Shown here: piece after piece, positions 48,878-59,565 of the stretch
How positions within the stretch are numbered: the stretch's first letter is position 1
Layout of the letters: each line of letters opens with the position of its first letter
Source: Voacanga thouarsii
Lineage: Eukaryota; Streptophyta; Magnoliopsida; Gentianales; Apocynaceae
Assembly: GCA_026120185.1 (NCBI GenBank)
Contig: JANUWF010002422.1
Span: 372,001-436,000, forward strand
Direction: 5' to 3'
DNA: 64,000 nucleotides
Position numbers and translations under genes: made by a program
Notes under the pieces: model-generated
Databases searched by the model: none
What the model was told of the DNA's origin: nothing
What the model saw: only the letters and a program-made list of their open reading frames with translations

Positions 48878-51800
48878 ATGGCCCATGATCAAGAGATCTC
48901 TAAACCTAACCCAAGTGGACCTAGTAGACCTCAAGAAGAACAAATTGATGCTAGGGTTTTGCGTGATGACCTGCAAGCTATGATAAGGACCATGTAAAGT
49001 GAGTTTCAAAACATGACAAGGGAATTGATAAATCATCTTGGGCAATCTTCTACCGTCGCACAAAGGAGAGGCCAAGAGTGATTTGAAGTACCTAGTCCTA
49101 GGATGAGGGATGGTGATACCCATACTCCTCCATTAAATGCCCAACAAGAGGAAGAGTGGGATGAGTGATAGAGCCTAAATTAGTCATATTTTTTCTAGTT
49201 ATTTTAGGTTTTTTGTGATAAATTTTGTTCAATAATTAGCTATATTCCTTCATATTTGAGATTTTACCCTTGAAAATGTATTTTGTACATTATTTCAAAT
49301 TTTAAGGGTAAAATAAAGCAAAAACGTAGCAAAACAGAATAGAGGTAGCACCGGATAGAATAGAGGAAGCGGTGCCGGCCATGTGTTGCTTGTACACACT
49401 TCAAGGCGACAAAAAATTGTTGAAATAGGACCAGAACAGAACCAAATCGGTGCTAGCTCTAGCAGCCAAGGCAGTGTCGGCTGTACTCTGGACAATATTG
49501 TACGAAAATCAAGAAAAAATCAGTGAACAACTGAAGAAACAAAACATAACTGGCATCAGCTCCAGCAGCCAAGGCGGCACCAGCTGTGCCCTGAGGATAA
49601 GATGAAATCTTGATTTTTCCGATTTTTGATAATCTGTAGAATTTTAGTATCTTCCTACTTCTACTCGGCCAAGAACCTTGCACCCACGAGTTTAGGCACT
49701 TCCTAAGCCTATAAATAGATGGAAAACACAAGAAAAATGGGGAGAATTCAGAGATCATAACAGAAAATCACTCAAATCAAAGGAGGAATTCTTCAAATCA
49801 GTGAGGGTTGTACAAAAAGGTTTTCAAAGAAAGAAAAATGAGGATTGTCTATGAGTTCTTTCTTTTACTTTATTTTCTTTTTCTTGAACAATGATATATT
49901 AATTATTTTATTATAATTTGACATTGTTTTAGATATTCATGTTTTTTAGAGTTATTTGATCTTTTGATGAATTGATTGTTATTCTTAATATTTAATTACT
50001 TGTGCTAATTACAAGATTAATTGGTTGTTTCTTTCCATTAACTTGCTTGGATAAAGGGGTTGATGGTGGTCTCAATTCGTTAGTTTCATATTTATTGTCT
50101 TTTAACTTGCTTGGACAAAGGGATTAATTGTTAGGAACAAAGTAATTAAAGGTTAATTGATATTTGCCAGGATATGGATTCATTGGTTAATTTCATGTTT
50201 CAAATTTTCTAGGATATGGAAATTTAATCAAGGATTGTAGTTAATGCATCTTTTAGGTGAATTAGTTGAGACATGATATGTGATGGTCGTTTGTCTAGAA
50301 GATAGGGATTTCATGGATTGGACAAAGAAGTGAATTTGTATTAGTCCTTCATAATGCCAAGAGAATAATTAATTTTGATAATGATTAAGTACTTTAGGAT
50401 CATGTTTGTCAAAACAATAGTTTAAGTTACATAATTCTACATCCTTTATATGTACATATTATTTTATTTTTATTTTTATTTTGTTTTCAGTTTATTGGGT
50501 CAGTTAAACAATGAAAGAAAATGGATTAATGCATACTTGTTCCTTGAGGATCGACACTCGTTTAAACCCTATGCTATGTTAATGATGAGTACGATTGCTC
50601 ATATGTGTAATTTGTGGGTAATATTTTAATTTAAACTTGATTTGGAATATGTTTATTTTTATATAATTTTTATACCCAAATAAATATGCATCAATGAGCA
50701 CTCTATCGGGGGATTCCAACAAGCTCCTATGAGAGGGGGAAAACATGGTATGAGAGGAGGATGAGATAGGGGTCAAGGAAGGAATGGTGGAAACAACCTA
50801 AGGGGGTTAGAAATAGAGTTTGAAGGAGTTGATGAATGCTATAAGGGGGAACAAGTTGAAGCCTTTGGGGAACACAATAGAGTATGGGGCAATAGAGGAG
50901 GTAGGAGAGAAGGAAATGATGAAGAGAGGGAGTTGAACCACATTAAATTGAAAGTGCTCACATTCTATGGTAAGAGTGACCCCGAAGTATATTTCGAGTA
51001 GGAGAGTAAGATGGAGATCTTCCTTGAAAGTCATGCCTATAGTAAGAGGTCAAATATGAGGTTGGCTATCTTGGGATTTTCGGAGTATGCTTTGGTTTGG
51101 TGGGAACAAGTTAGTGCACAAAGGAGACAAATAGTAGTGGAAACCGTGGCTAGTTGAAATTTGTTGAAAGATATGTTGAAGGCTAGATTTATACCACACC
51201 ATTATTACAATAATTTTTACCAAAGGCTCCAATCACTTAAGCAAGGGAACAAGAGTGTGGAAAATTACCATAAAGAAATGGAAGTAATGTTGATGAGAGC
51301 TCAAATCATTGAGGATCCTAGGGCAACAAGGGCAAGGTTCTTGGGAGGATTAAATAGGGAAGTTGCCAATTTGGTAGAGTTGCACCCCTACGAACGATTG
51401 GAGGATATGATACATGCCGCTATGAAGATTGAGAGGCAATTAAAGAGAAGGGCATTTACTAGACCACCACTTCCAAACTTTAACACTACTAGCAATATAC
51501 TAATTAAGAAGGATGAAGCCCCTAAGCCATTTCAAAGAGACTTCAACAAACCAAGGGAGGGTTGGAAATCTAGAGAGGATTAGAAGCCTAGGAAGGATTG
51601 GAAGCCTAGGAAGGATTGGAACAAGGATAAGGGAAAAGCCATGGAGAGGCCACAAAAGAATAGGGATATTAAGTGTTTTAAGTGCCTTAGATATGGACAT
51701 ACTTCTCATGAGTGTCCAAGTAAGAGAACGATGTATACTAATCCTTATGGTGAGGTTTCTACCAACGAAGAAAAAGAGGGAGAAAGGTACTAAGGGGACC

Positions 51801-51893
51801 AAGAGGGAAATAGGGAAGAGGAAAGTGATGAAGAGGAAGTTGTTGGTCAAGAATACTCTTTGGTGGGAGTCACAAGAAGGTCATTGAATTCAT
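48878..51893 (+). pseudogene. Element G gag, decayed and split by solo LTR H
   Basis: ATG at 48878 opens MAHDQEISKPNPSGPSRPQE, with stops soon after. After solo LTR H (49166-50693) the frame continues with a Gly/Arg-rich part. The capsid-like domain follows (about 50935-51450) with LKVLTFYGKSDPEVYFE, ALVWWEQV, HHYYNNFYQRLQSLKQGN and ARFLGGLNREVANLVELH. The zinc knuckle C-FK-C-LRYG-H-TSHE-C (51674-51715) is intact. Stops include changes at tryptophan codons. It belongs to the chromoviral gag group that includes CRM elements. Confidence 0.85.
49166..50693 (+). mobile_element. Solo LTR H (Athila-related), TSD ATGAG
   Basis: It runs from TGATAGAGCCTAAATTAG to AATATGCATCA with perfect ATGAG duplications (49161-49165 and 50694-50698). 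It is 1.53 kb. It has GC-rich modules (GGTGCCGGCC, GGTGCTAGCTC, GGCACCAGCTG) at about 49345-49590 upstream of TATAAATA (49710-49717). It is related in plan to the LTRs of C and F but a separate family. It interrupts G's gag. Confidence 0.93.
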
Positions 51894-54800
51894 AAGCCAT
51901 TGAAGATCAAGATCACCAACAAAGAGAGAATATTTTCTACACTAGGTGTCTAATCAACAAGACCCCTTGTAGTGTCATTGTGGATAGTGGGAGCTGCACT
52001 AACGTGATTAGTGCAAACTTAGTTGAAAAATTGGATATGAAATGGATTAAACACCCCAAGCCCTACAAATTGCAATAGTTGAACGATAGCGGGGAATTGA
52101 GAGTAAACAAACAAGTTTTGGTGTCTTTTGAAATGGAAAAGTACAAGGATGATGTGCTATGTGATGTGGCACCCATGCAAGCGGGTCATTTGCTCCTAGG
52201 GATGCCTTGGCAATACGATAGGCATGTAAAGTATGATGGGAGGAAGAATACTTATTCCCTACTCATGGAGGGAACTAAGTTTACCCTCACCCCTATGGCT
52301 CCTAGTGAGGTGAACAAAGATCAAAGAATCATAAAGAAGAAAGAAAAGAAAAAGGGAGCGTAAGATGTCAAACAAAAATAAGAAATTGAGAGGAAAAAAT
52401 AAGAGAAGAAAGAAAAAGAGTTGAGAGAGAGGATGGATAAACAAGTACCTTTGACAATCAAGGATAGGAGTGAGCAAGGACAAGAGAAGGGAGGTAAAAG
52501 AAGCGTGAATTACTTTGCAAAAGAAAGTGAGGTCATAGAGGCTATAATAGTTAAGGAACCGGTTATTCTTCTTTTATGCAAAAGTTCTTATGTCTCTAAT
52601 AATGATTCTACATTGTCTTTGCCTAATGAAGTTGCAGCTATTCTTCAAGAATTTAAAGACGTTTTTCCAAAGAAGGTTCCCAGAAAACTACCATCCATAA
52701 GAGGGATTGAGTATCAAATCAACTTTGTGCCCGGAGCCATCATCCCCAACTGACCGACATATAAAAGCAACCCGAAGGAGTCCAAGGAATTGCAAAAACA
52801 AGTAGAGGCATTATTTGAGAAGGGACATGTGAGAGAGAGCCTAAGGCCATATGTGGTTCCAGTTCTCTTGGTGCCCAAAAAGGATGGGACATGGCGTATG
52901 TGCATGAATTGTCACGCTATCAACAACATCACGGTAAAGTACCGCTATCCCATTCCTAGGTTAGATGACTTGTTTGATAAGCTATTTAGTGCATGCATTT
53001 TCTCTAAAATTGATTTGAAATCCAGTTACCACCAAATTAGAATAAGAAAAGGGGATGAATGGAAAATGTCTTTTAAAACCAAACAAGGGTTGTATGAGTG
53101 GCTTGTCATGCCATTTGGGTTGTCTAACACTTCTAGTACTTTCATGTGATTAATGCACCAAGTTTTGAGGGAATTCCTTGAAAATTTTGTTGTTGTGTAC
53201 TTTAATGATATATTAATCTATAACAAATTATATGTGGATCATTTGAATCATATTCAAAGTGTGCTTGTTGCCCTCCGAATGGAGAGATTGTATGCTAACA
53301 TTGATAAATGCTCTTTTTGTTTGGAGAGGATTATATTCTTTGGATATATTGTAAATGCCAAAGGGATTGAGGTTAATGAGGAAAAAGTAAAAGCCATCTA
53401 AGATTGGCCCACCCCTACTACCATTACCCAAGTCCATTGTTTCCATGGGCTAGCTAGCTTCTATAGAAGGTTCATCTAAAATTTTAGCACCATAGCGGCC
53501 CTTCTAACCGAAGTGATAAAGAAAAAGGTGAGATTTAGGTGGGAGGAAGCCCAACAACAAACCTTTCAAACCCTCAAAGACAAATTGGGCTCCAATTTTT
53601 ATTCTTCCTAACTTTGAGAATGCATTTTAGATAGAGTATGATGCAAGTGAGGTAGGAATAGGTGCAGTATTGACCTAAGATAGAAAACCCATTGCATACT
53701 TTAGTAAGAAATTGTCCGGGGCGGCTCTCAATTACTCTACCTATGACAAAGAGCTTTTTGCCTTCGTGAGGACCCTAGAATATTGGCAACACTACCTTCT
53801 ACCAAGAGAGTTTTTCATTCATATCGATCATGAGACCCTTAAACACCTCAAAAGCTAACAAAATTTGAACAAGAGGCATGCAAGGTGGACAGAGTTTATT
53901 AGGACATTTCCTTATGTCATTCAATACAAGAAAGGTAAGGAAAATGTGGAAGCGGATGCACTATCTCGAAGGTATACACTACTAAAATTTTTGGATGCTA
54001 AACTTTTTGGTTTTGAACTTGTGAAAGAATTGTATGTTGATGATGAGGAGTTTGGGAATATTTTCCATATTTGTGAGAAATGTGCATTTACTAAATATTA
54101 TAGGCATGATGGTTTCTTGTTTAGGGAGGCAAAGCTTTGTGTGCTAAAGGGTTCTATTAGGGGGTTGCTAGTTAAGGAGGCCCATAGTGGGGGACTAATG
54201 AGGCATTTTAGTGTTACAAAGACCTTATGCATTCTTAAGGAACATTTCTTTTGGCAAAAAATGAGAAAGGATGTGGAGAAACATTATTCTCAATGCAGTA
54301 TTTGTAGGTGAGCTAAGTCTAGATCTCTTTCACATGGTTTTTATACACCTTTGCCTACATCTAATGTGCCTTAGGTTAATATTTCAATAGACTTCATCTT
54401 AGGATTGCCTAGGTCCAAGGGGGGTAAGGACTCTATATTTGTGATTGTTAATCGATTCTCCAAAAGGACTCATTTTGTGGCTTGTTCCAAGACTAATGAT
54501 GCGGCTTATATTGCAAATTTATTCTTTAAGGAAGTGGTGAGAATGGACGGGATCCCAAGGACTATTGTCTCGAATAGGAATACTAAATTCCTTATGGAAC
54601 AAACTTGGTACTAATCTCTTGTTTTCCACAGCTTGTCATCCTTAAACGGATGGACAAATGGAGGTGATAAACCGAACACACACCCAACTCTTGTAGACCA
54701 TAATCAAGAAGAACTTCAAAAATTAGAAGGAATGCTTGCCACACATTGAGTTTTCTTACAATAGGGCTATTCAGTCTACCACTTCTTATTCTCCTTTTGA

Positions 54801-55449
54801 AATTGTGTATGGTTTTAATCCTCTAACTCCATTAGATTCGGTTCCCTTGCCTATAAGTGAACAGATGAACCTCAATGGAACTAAGAAGGCGGAAATGGTG
54901 AAGGCACTCCATGAGAAGGTAAAAACAACCATCGCAAAACAAAATGAAGAGATCGCCCATAAGCGTAATCAAGGAAGGAAAAATGTGTCATTTGAGCCAG
55001 GCGATTGGGTATGGGTGCACCTTCGCAAGAAGAGATTTCCCACTCAACGATGAAGTAAACTAGATCCAAGGGAGGATGGTTCATTTCAAGTTCTCAACAA
55101 AGTTGGAGATAACGCTTATAAGATAGATTTACCCAGTGAGTATCATGTTAGCGCCACTTTTAATGTTAGTGATCTCTCTCCCTTTGATGTAGATTGTGGC
55201 AATGATTCGGAGATGAATCCTTTCCAAGGAGGGGGAGATGATGAGACTCCGCTTCATCATGGAGGCCAAGATCAAGGAGGGGGAGGCATGACCGTGCAAG
55301 GACAAGAACCGATGACAAGATCTAGGACCAAGAAGTTTCAAGATGAGTTTCAATTGCTCATAAAACCATGCTTGAGGATGGAAGAGGGTTGGAAGGTTGA
55401 GGAAGCTAGCCAAGAGCTCATTTTGATGACTATTCAGGAAGGACCCTAA
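51894..55449 (+). pseudogene. Element G pol (PR, RT, RNase H, INT) extending into the 3' LTR, decayed
   Basis: Protease retains IVDSGSCTNVI (about 51977). RT (52790-53400) has [25 protein letters not shown] and MPFGLSN; the catalytic YFDD is YFND (GAT to AAT), so it is dead. RNase H lies at about 53560-53990, ending ENVEADALSRRY. The integrase zinc finger (H...H...CSICR, about 54180-54310) is followed by a core with SIDFILGLP. The second catalytic aspartate region reads IVSNRNTKF, where SDRDTKF is usual. The tail with NVSDLSPFDVDCGNDSEMN continues as NPFQGGGDDETPLHH across the LTR border (55239) and EPMTRSRTKKFQ inside it, stopping at 55447-55449. Several stops interrupt it. Confidence 0.9.
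55227..55238 (+). other. Polypurine tract of element G
   Basis: AAGGAGGGGGAGA ends at the 3' LTR start. It is also coding, lying within the pol frame. Confidence 0.8.
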
Positions 55450-56237
55450 CAAGAATTAAAGCCAGCAACAAAAATGGACGAAATTTGACCAAAAGGTAGC
55501 CTTTCAGCAGACAACCGATGCCGACCCAAGCAGCCTAATCGGCGCCAGCTTCAACCTGCACCAATGGCCCAAAGAATAGCACACAATTGGCGCCGGCTAT
55601 AGAAGCCCTCGCCGGCACCGGTTCTAGCTTGGGCAGCCGCCGCATTTTTGATGTTTTTCTTCATTTTAAATGTTTTGTAAAGACCTATTAAGGCTCTAAA
55701 TTGTATTAGAACCTCAGAGATCACTTAGCTAGGGTTAGGGTAGTATAAATACAATTTTTAGTGATTTGATAAGACAATTCACACACTTTATTCAAATTTG
55801 GAAAGAGAATCTTGAGAGGCCCTAGCCTCCTTATTCATCTTGTTCAATACCATACTTAAGACCTAGTCCTCTTTATGAATGAGTTAATAAAATCTTTTAG
55901 ATAATCCAATGTGATTTCTTTCAATGGGTCTTAGTTGCTTTGCTTGTCTAAGGTTTGTTTGAATTCCATTCCTTGGGTGCCTATTTTCTCTATTCTTTTG
56001 TTCTTGTTTGCCTTTGTTGCTTCAAGGATATTGGGGTGAGATTATAGTAGAACTTTCTACTATTCTTGAGGGTCTTTGAAACCTAGTTCTTCAAGAGTTT
56101 GATAGAAGGTAGGTTATTAGTTAAATTTCTCCTTTTTGTCTCAATAAATTCACTGTTTTAGTCCCATAGGAAGATATGAACTCATAATGAATTAAACCAC
56201 CTACATCACCAAGAAAAGTTCACTCAAGATCATATCC
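55239..56237 (+). repeat. Element G 3' LTR
   Basis: 1.0 kb from TGATGAGACTCCGC to GATCATATCC. It encodes the last about 70 residues of pol. It has GC-rich modules at 55510-55640 and TATAAATA at 55744-55751. Confidence 0.93.
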
Positions 56238-56242
56238 ACAAG

Positions 56243-56848
56243 TAAGCTTTCTTCTTCTTCCTTGAAACCTTCTTAAGCAACCTCCTCTTCTTCTACAAGA
56301 ATTCTTCTTGATCCTCCTAAATCTTGCTGTTTCTTTAGGAGTTTTTTGAAGATATTACATTGAAAAATTGAAAACTATGAAAACTCCCTTGAACAATGTT
56401 ATTCTCTTTTATTTATAAGAGTTCTAATTGCTAAAAAGTTCCTACAAGAGTTATTTTCCATGGTTGAAATAGTTCCCAAAAGAAAAAAACTGAAATTGCC
56501 AAAATCTGCTTAAATAAGAACATTCGTTGGCTCTAATCAGAATGGACTTGGCGTCGGGTCCGTTCGAGCCACCTGGTGTAGGGTCCAATCCGTTTCTCCT
56601 CAAAATTGTTACTTTTCCAGAACAGACTTGGCATCTGATGCCTTCACTGGTCTTGGTGCCAAGTCCAATCTGGAATCTTTTTTTTTTTTTTTTTGCTCGA
56701 AATCCACTTAAATCTGCACAAATTTGTCAAAAACACATTTTACAAGCAAAATGTCAAACAGGAAGGAATTTGCCTAGTTATTTCATCAAAAGTATCACAA
56801 AACACCCTCAAATAACTAGAAAAATAATGGTGATTTTAGCCTCTATCA
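56243..56848 (-). repeat. Element F 3' LTR, part 2 (U3 and promoter)
   Basis: It continues after the second ACAAG and ends GCCTCTATCA. On the minus strand it holds the TATA box (TATAAATAAA, about 56408-56416) and, upstream, GC-rich modules with GGTGCCAAGTCC and GGCGTCGGGTCC (56545-56680). Confidence 0.9.
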
Positions 56849-58440
56849 CATACACCCACACTTGAACTTTTGCTTGTCCTTAAGCAAAATAAGAATTAGA
56901 CACTTAATCAAATGGAACAAGACAAAATAATTTAGCAAATTTTTCCTTAGCAAATTCATCCATAATGAAGGAATAATCTTCTTCCAACCTCAAATACAAA
57001 CTTATCATTCATTTAACCTTTTTAAAATCTTTCAAACTCATGTACTAAACCAAACAATCCCAAGGCTATCAAAGTTAAGTTAAACAAGCTTATATCTAGT
57101 ACAAGAAAATCATCCTACTCCTCAAGCAAAAACATAGATAACATAAATCATACAAGTCAAGCCATTTCACCAATTCAAGCATTATAAACTCAAATTTACA
57201 CAACTCAAGTTAATGAAATAAGGAAAACATTTCACTCATTTTTTTTCTCTCAATTTTTCAATGACTTAGGGAATTGATAGCCTCAAGTGAATGAATTTCT
57301 CTTTACGCACCGTATTGGTCCCCTAATAGTCATTATTGTTTTTTCAACATTTCTTCTTTATTTGCTCTTTCTTGCCTTTTTGCCTTCGGGATAGTCTCAA
57401 GAGAATGCACCGAATAATACTTACTACTTCTCTCCTTACTAACCCCATTTTTAGCAAAATGTCTTCAAAGATTAAAAAGCTTTTTTCCCCTCTAACTCAA
57501 TTCTTTTCTATCACAAAATAATGTTTTTTTTTTCTTTTTTTCACTCATTGTTTTCTTCAACTCCCATTTTTTCCTTTTCACTCAATTTTTATTTTTATTT
57601 CCTCACATTCCTTATTCACAACTCAAAGTCAAGCAAATTTTAAATCTATAATACTAAAATTAGTCAACAACTCTTGCCATACTTCATCATATCATCCACA
57701 TTCAAACTTAAAGTATAAAATAAAACTCATATACCAAATATAATCAAGGTTAACTTAAATTCTCAAAACTTAGCAAAATCTAACTTAATACGCAAGTTTA
57801 CCTTTAATAAGAATCAAACCAGAATGAATGACAAATCTACATAAAGTTAAAAAGAAAATCACAACCCCGTTATTAGATAAATAAACTCAATTTAGCTCCA
57901 AAAGTTCTAAATTTTCAAATTTGTCAAATTTTCCATATCTATCCATAGTCTATATCTTTCCATAGTCTGAAAAAATCAAAATTTTTAAAATTATTTGATA
58001 CCAAGAAAACACCAAGATAATTGATAAAAACTTGGCCAAAGAATATTACTACACCACTTCCCCACACTTAAATTGGACAATGTCCTCATTGGCCAAAAAT
58101 TAACACACTAAAACGTCTCCAAAGGGACAAAAAATGACAGAGGAGGTAGAAAGTTAAAGAATACTCCCCAAGTGCAATAATGTTCTAAACAATATGAACT
58201 TGGAAAAGAAAGAAGAGCTTGTCCAAGAGGACTTTATTTTGATCTTCAAAACAAAACATAAAGAAAATAATAACAAAATAAAAATACACCTAAATAGAAG
58301 AAAACAAACTAAAGGAAAATACTAACAAAAATCCTAATAAAGAAAATAAAGACACGACTCACTTCCCCGCATTTAAACTGGAAAATATTTTCCTTATTTA
58401 GGGAGGGAAAAGACACTTAACCAACTAAATAAAACCCAAC
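56849..58440 (-). other. Element F 3' untranslated region
   Basis: Read on the minus strand, TTTAAGTGTGGGGAAGTGG (about 58073-58055) is the same tract as in element C near 23960. A second copy, TTTAAATGCGGGGAAGTGAG, lies about 300 bases upstream (near 58375). AT-rich sequence follows, and CAAGTGTGGGTGTATG abuts the LTR at 56849. No domain is seen; the frames in this stretch are low-complexity. Confidence 0.7.
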
Positions 58441-59046
58441 CTAAGACAAAGAGACAAACTCTTTCCACTCATCATGCTTTCTCATCATTCCTTTGTAAGA
58501 GACATTAATGCTCATTGAAAAAGATAGGCATAATGAAATTAGAAACAAGAGAGTTTTTTGAAAAATAGAAGGTTCATGAAAATACTTTTTCTCAACAAAG
58601 CAAAACATATGAAGCTCATTCTTGAACATTCCTTTAGGTACACAAATACTATTTTTGACATATGAGTGCACATGGTATCTAAATAATGTATCACACTTGA
58701 AATCACTATTTGTCCCTTTAAAAGATTTGTCACAATGAAAATTTCTCTTAAAACTTAGCAATTGAGTTCTTAAAGATGGGATCAAGCAATTCTTACCTTT
58801 CAATACTTCTACAAATACCAAGTTGCCTCCCTGAAATAGGGGTGAATGGTAAAATTTGTCAATATCCTCCAAGGACTTCGTATGATGTAGAGTTAAAAGA
58901 TCCAACTGCATGAGGTATGGTAAATTTAACACATTATCAATGGCATCATTAGGCTCCGTGAGTTCATAGATACCTATAAACTCATGTGACAAAGAAAAAT
59001 TAGAAATATTAAACCATAGATTAGAAAAAAAAAAATGTCCCATCAC
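58441..59046 (-). CDS. Element F ORF2, unrecognised about 200-residue protein
   Basis: An uninterrupted frame of about 200 codons sits in a decayed element. It starts at ATG 59043 (or GTG 59046) in the same frame as ORF1, separated from it by one stop and three codons, so the two may once have been one protein. Visible segments include PNDAIDNVLNLPYLMQLDLL, YHSPLFQGGNLVFVEVLKGK and, near the C-terminus, a hydrophobic stretch TLLFLISLCLSFSMSINV that could be a membrane segment. Six cysteines are present. It does not resemble gag, protease, RT, RNase H or integrase. It occupies the place of gag-pol in an Athila-type non-autonomous element. It may be a degenerate gag, an env-like protein or chance survival. 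Confidence 0.45.
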   Translation of the reverse strand: MMGHFFFSNLWFNISNFSLSHEFIGIYELTEPNDAIDNVLNLPYLMQLDLLTLHHTKSLEDIDKFYHSPLFQGGNLVFVEVLKGKNCLIPSLRTQLLSFKRNFHCDKSFKGTNSDFKCDTLFRYHVHSYVKNSICVPKGMFKNELHMFCFVEKKYFHEPSIFQKTLLFLISLCLSFSMSINVSYKGMMRKHDEWKEFVSLS

Positions 59047-59055
59047 ATTGGGAAA

Positions 59056-59370
59056 TTATTCCTCATATCCTTTCTCCTCTCCTTGGGGGCCCTCTTGTAC
59101 AAGTGTACGGGCCTTTATGCTATCTTCAACCAACTTGGCTAGTTGTGTTCTTTGATAGCTCAATCGTTGGGATGCTTTTTCATGCCACTTACCAGAGAAA
59201 TTTGTATTAGCAACAAAAGAATTTATTGATACTTCTAATGACATCTCACTAAAAGCATCAATACGCACTTGCAACCTTGCTAATATAACATCATTGTAGC
59301 ACATTTGGCAATGTACCCATGAATAACTATTCATGATGATAGTTCGAACCTCACACTCAAAGAAAAACAA
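59056..59370 (-). CDS. Element F ORF1, unrecognised about 90-residue protein
   Basis: The first plausible ATG (59334) gives MNSYSWVHCQMCYNDVILAR and the frame ends EEKGYEE at 59056, about 85-105 residues. It follows the primer site by about 200 bases, where gag would begin. CQMC is a single C-x2-C pair, not a full zinc knuckle. A charged, probably helical stretch (RLSYQRTQLAKLVEDSIKAR) follows. No family was recognised. It reads into ORF2 in the same frame after a single TAA. Confidence 0.4.
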   Translation of the reverse strand: MFFFECEVRTIIMNSYSWVHCQMCYNDVILARLQVRIDAFSEMSLEVSINSFVANTNFSGKWHEKASQRLSYQRTQLAKLVEDSIKARTLVQEGPQGEEKGYEE

Positions 59371-59542
59371 AAATTAAATCAAAAATAAAAATAAAAACAA
59401 ACAAAAATAGTAGAAAAATAAAGAAAACAAAAATAAACAAATTAGAAATAGTCACAAACTATCTAAACACAAAAGTTAGTGATATTTACAAATACAACAA
59501 CAGCTAAATCAACAAGACTTGAGTGTTTCTGATAGTACCCAT
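59371..59542 (-). other. Element F untranslated leader
   Basis: Very AT-rich low-complexity sequence between primer site and ORF1. Confidence 0.6.
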
Positions 59543-59565
59543 CCCCAGCAACGGTACCAAAAACT
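59543..59565 (-). other. Primer-binding region of element F
   Basis: On the minus strand it reads GTTTTTGGTACCGTTGCTGG, then GGA, the Athila-type block directly after the 5' LTR, closer to the consensus than in element C. Confidence 0.75.

Larger units (their letters stand above)
46944..56237 (+). mobile_element. Element G: CRM-like Ty3 chromovirus with pol running into the 3' LTR, TSD ACAAG
   Basis: LTRs of about 1.0 kb start TGATGAGACTC. ACAAG flanks the element at 46939-46943 and 56238-56242. Without solo LTR H it is about 7.8 kb. Order: 5' LTR, initiator-Met-type primer site, gag with CCHC knuckle, protease, RT, RNase H, integrase, polypurine tract AAGGAGGGGGAGA, 3' LTR. Gag and pol resemble centromeric retrotransposon (CRM) clade proteins, and the reading frame continues about 210 bases into the 3' LTR, a feature known from CRM elements. 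It is on the plus strand within the minus-strand F. It is decayed by many stops and altered catalytic residues. Confidence 0.85.

Noticed and set aside
48662..49123. 153-codon minus-strand frame
   Set aside because: It is antisense to the leader and gag of element G and overlaps the TSD of solo LTR H; no family resemblance.
51500..51887. Overlapping frames of 116 (-) and 124 (+) codons in element G
   Set aside because: They are out-of-frame or antisense shadows of the gag tail and zinc-knuckle region.
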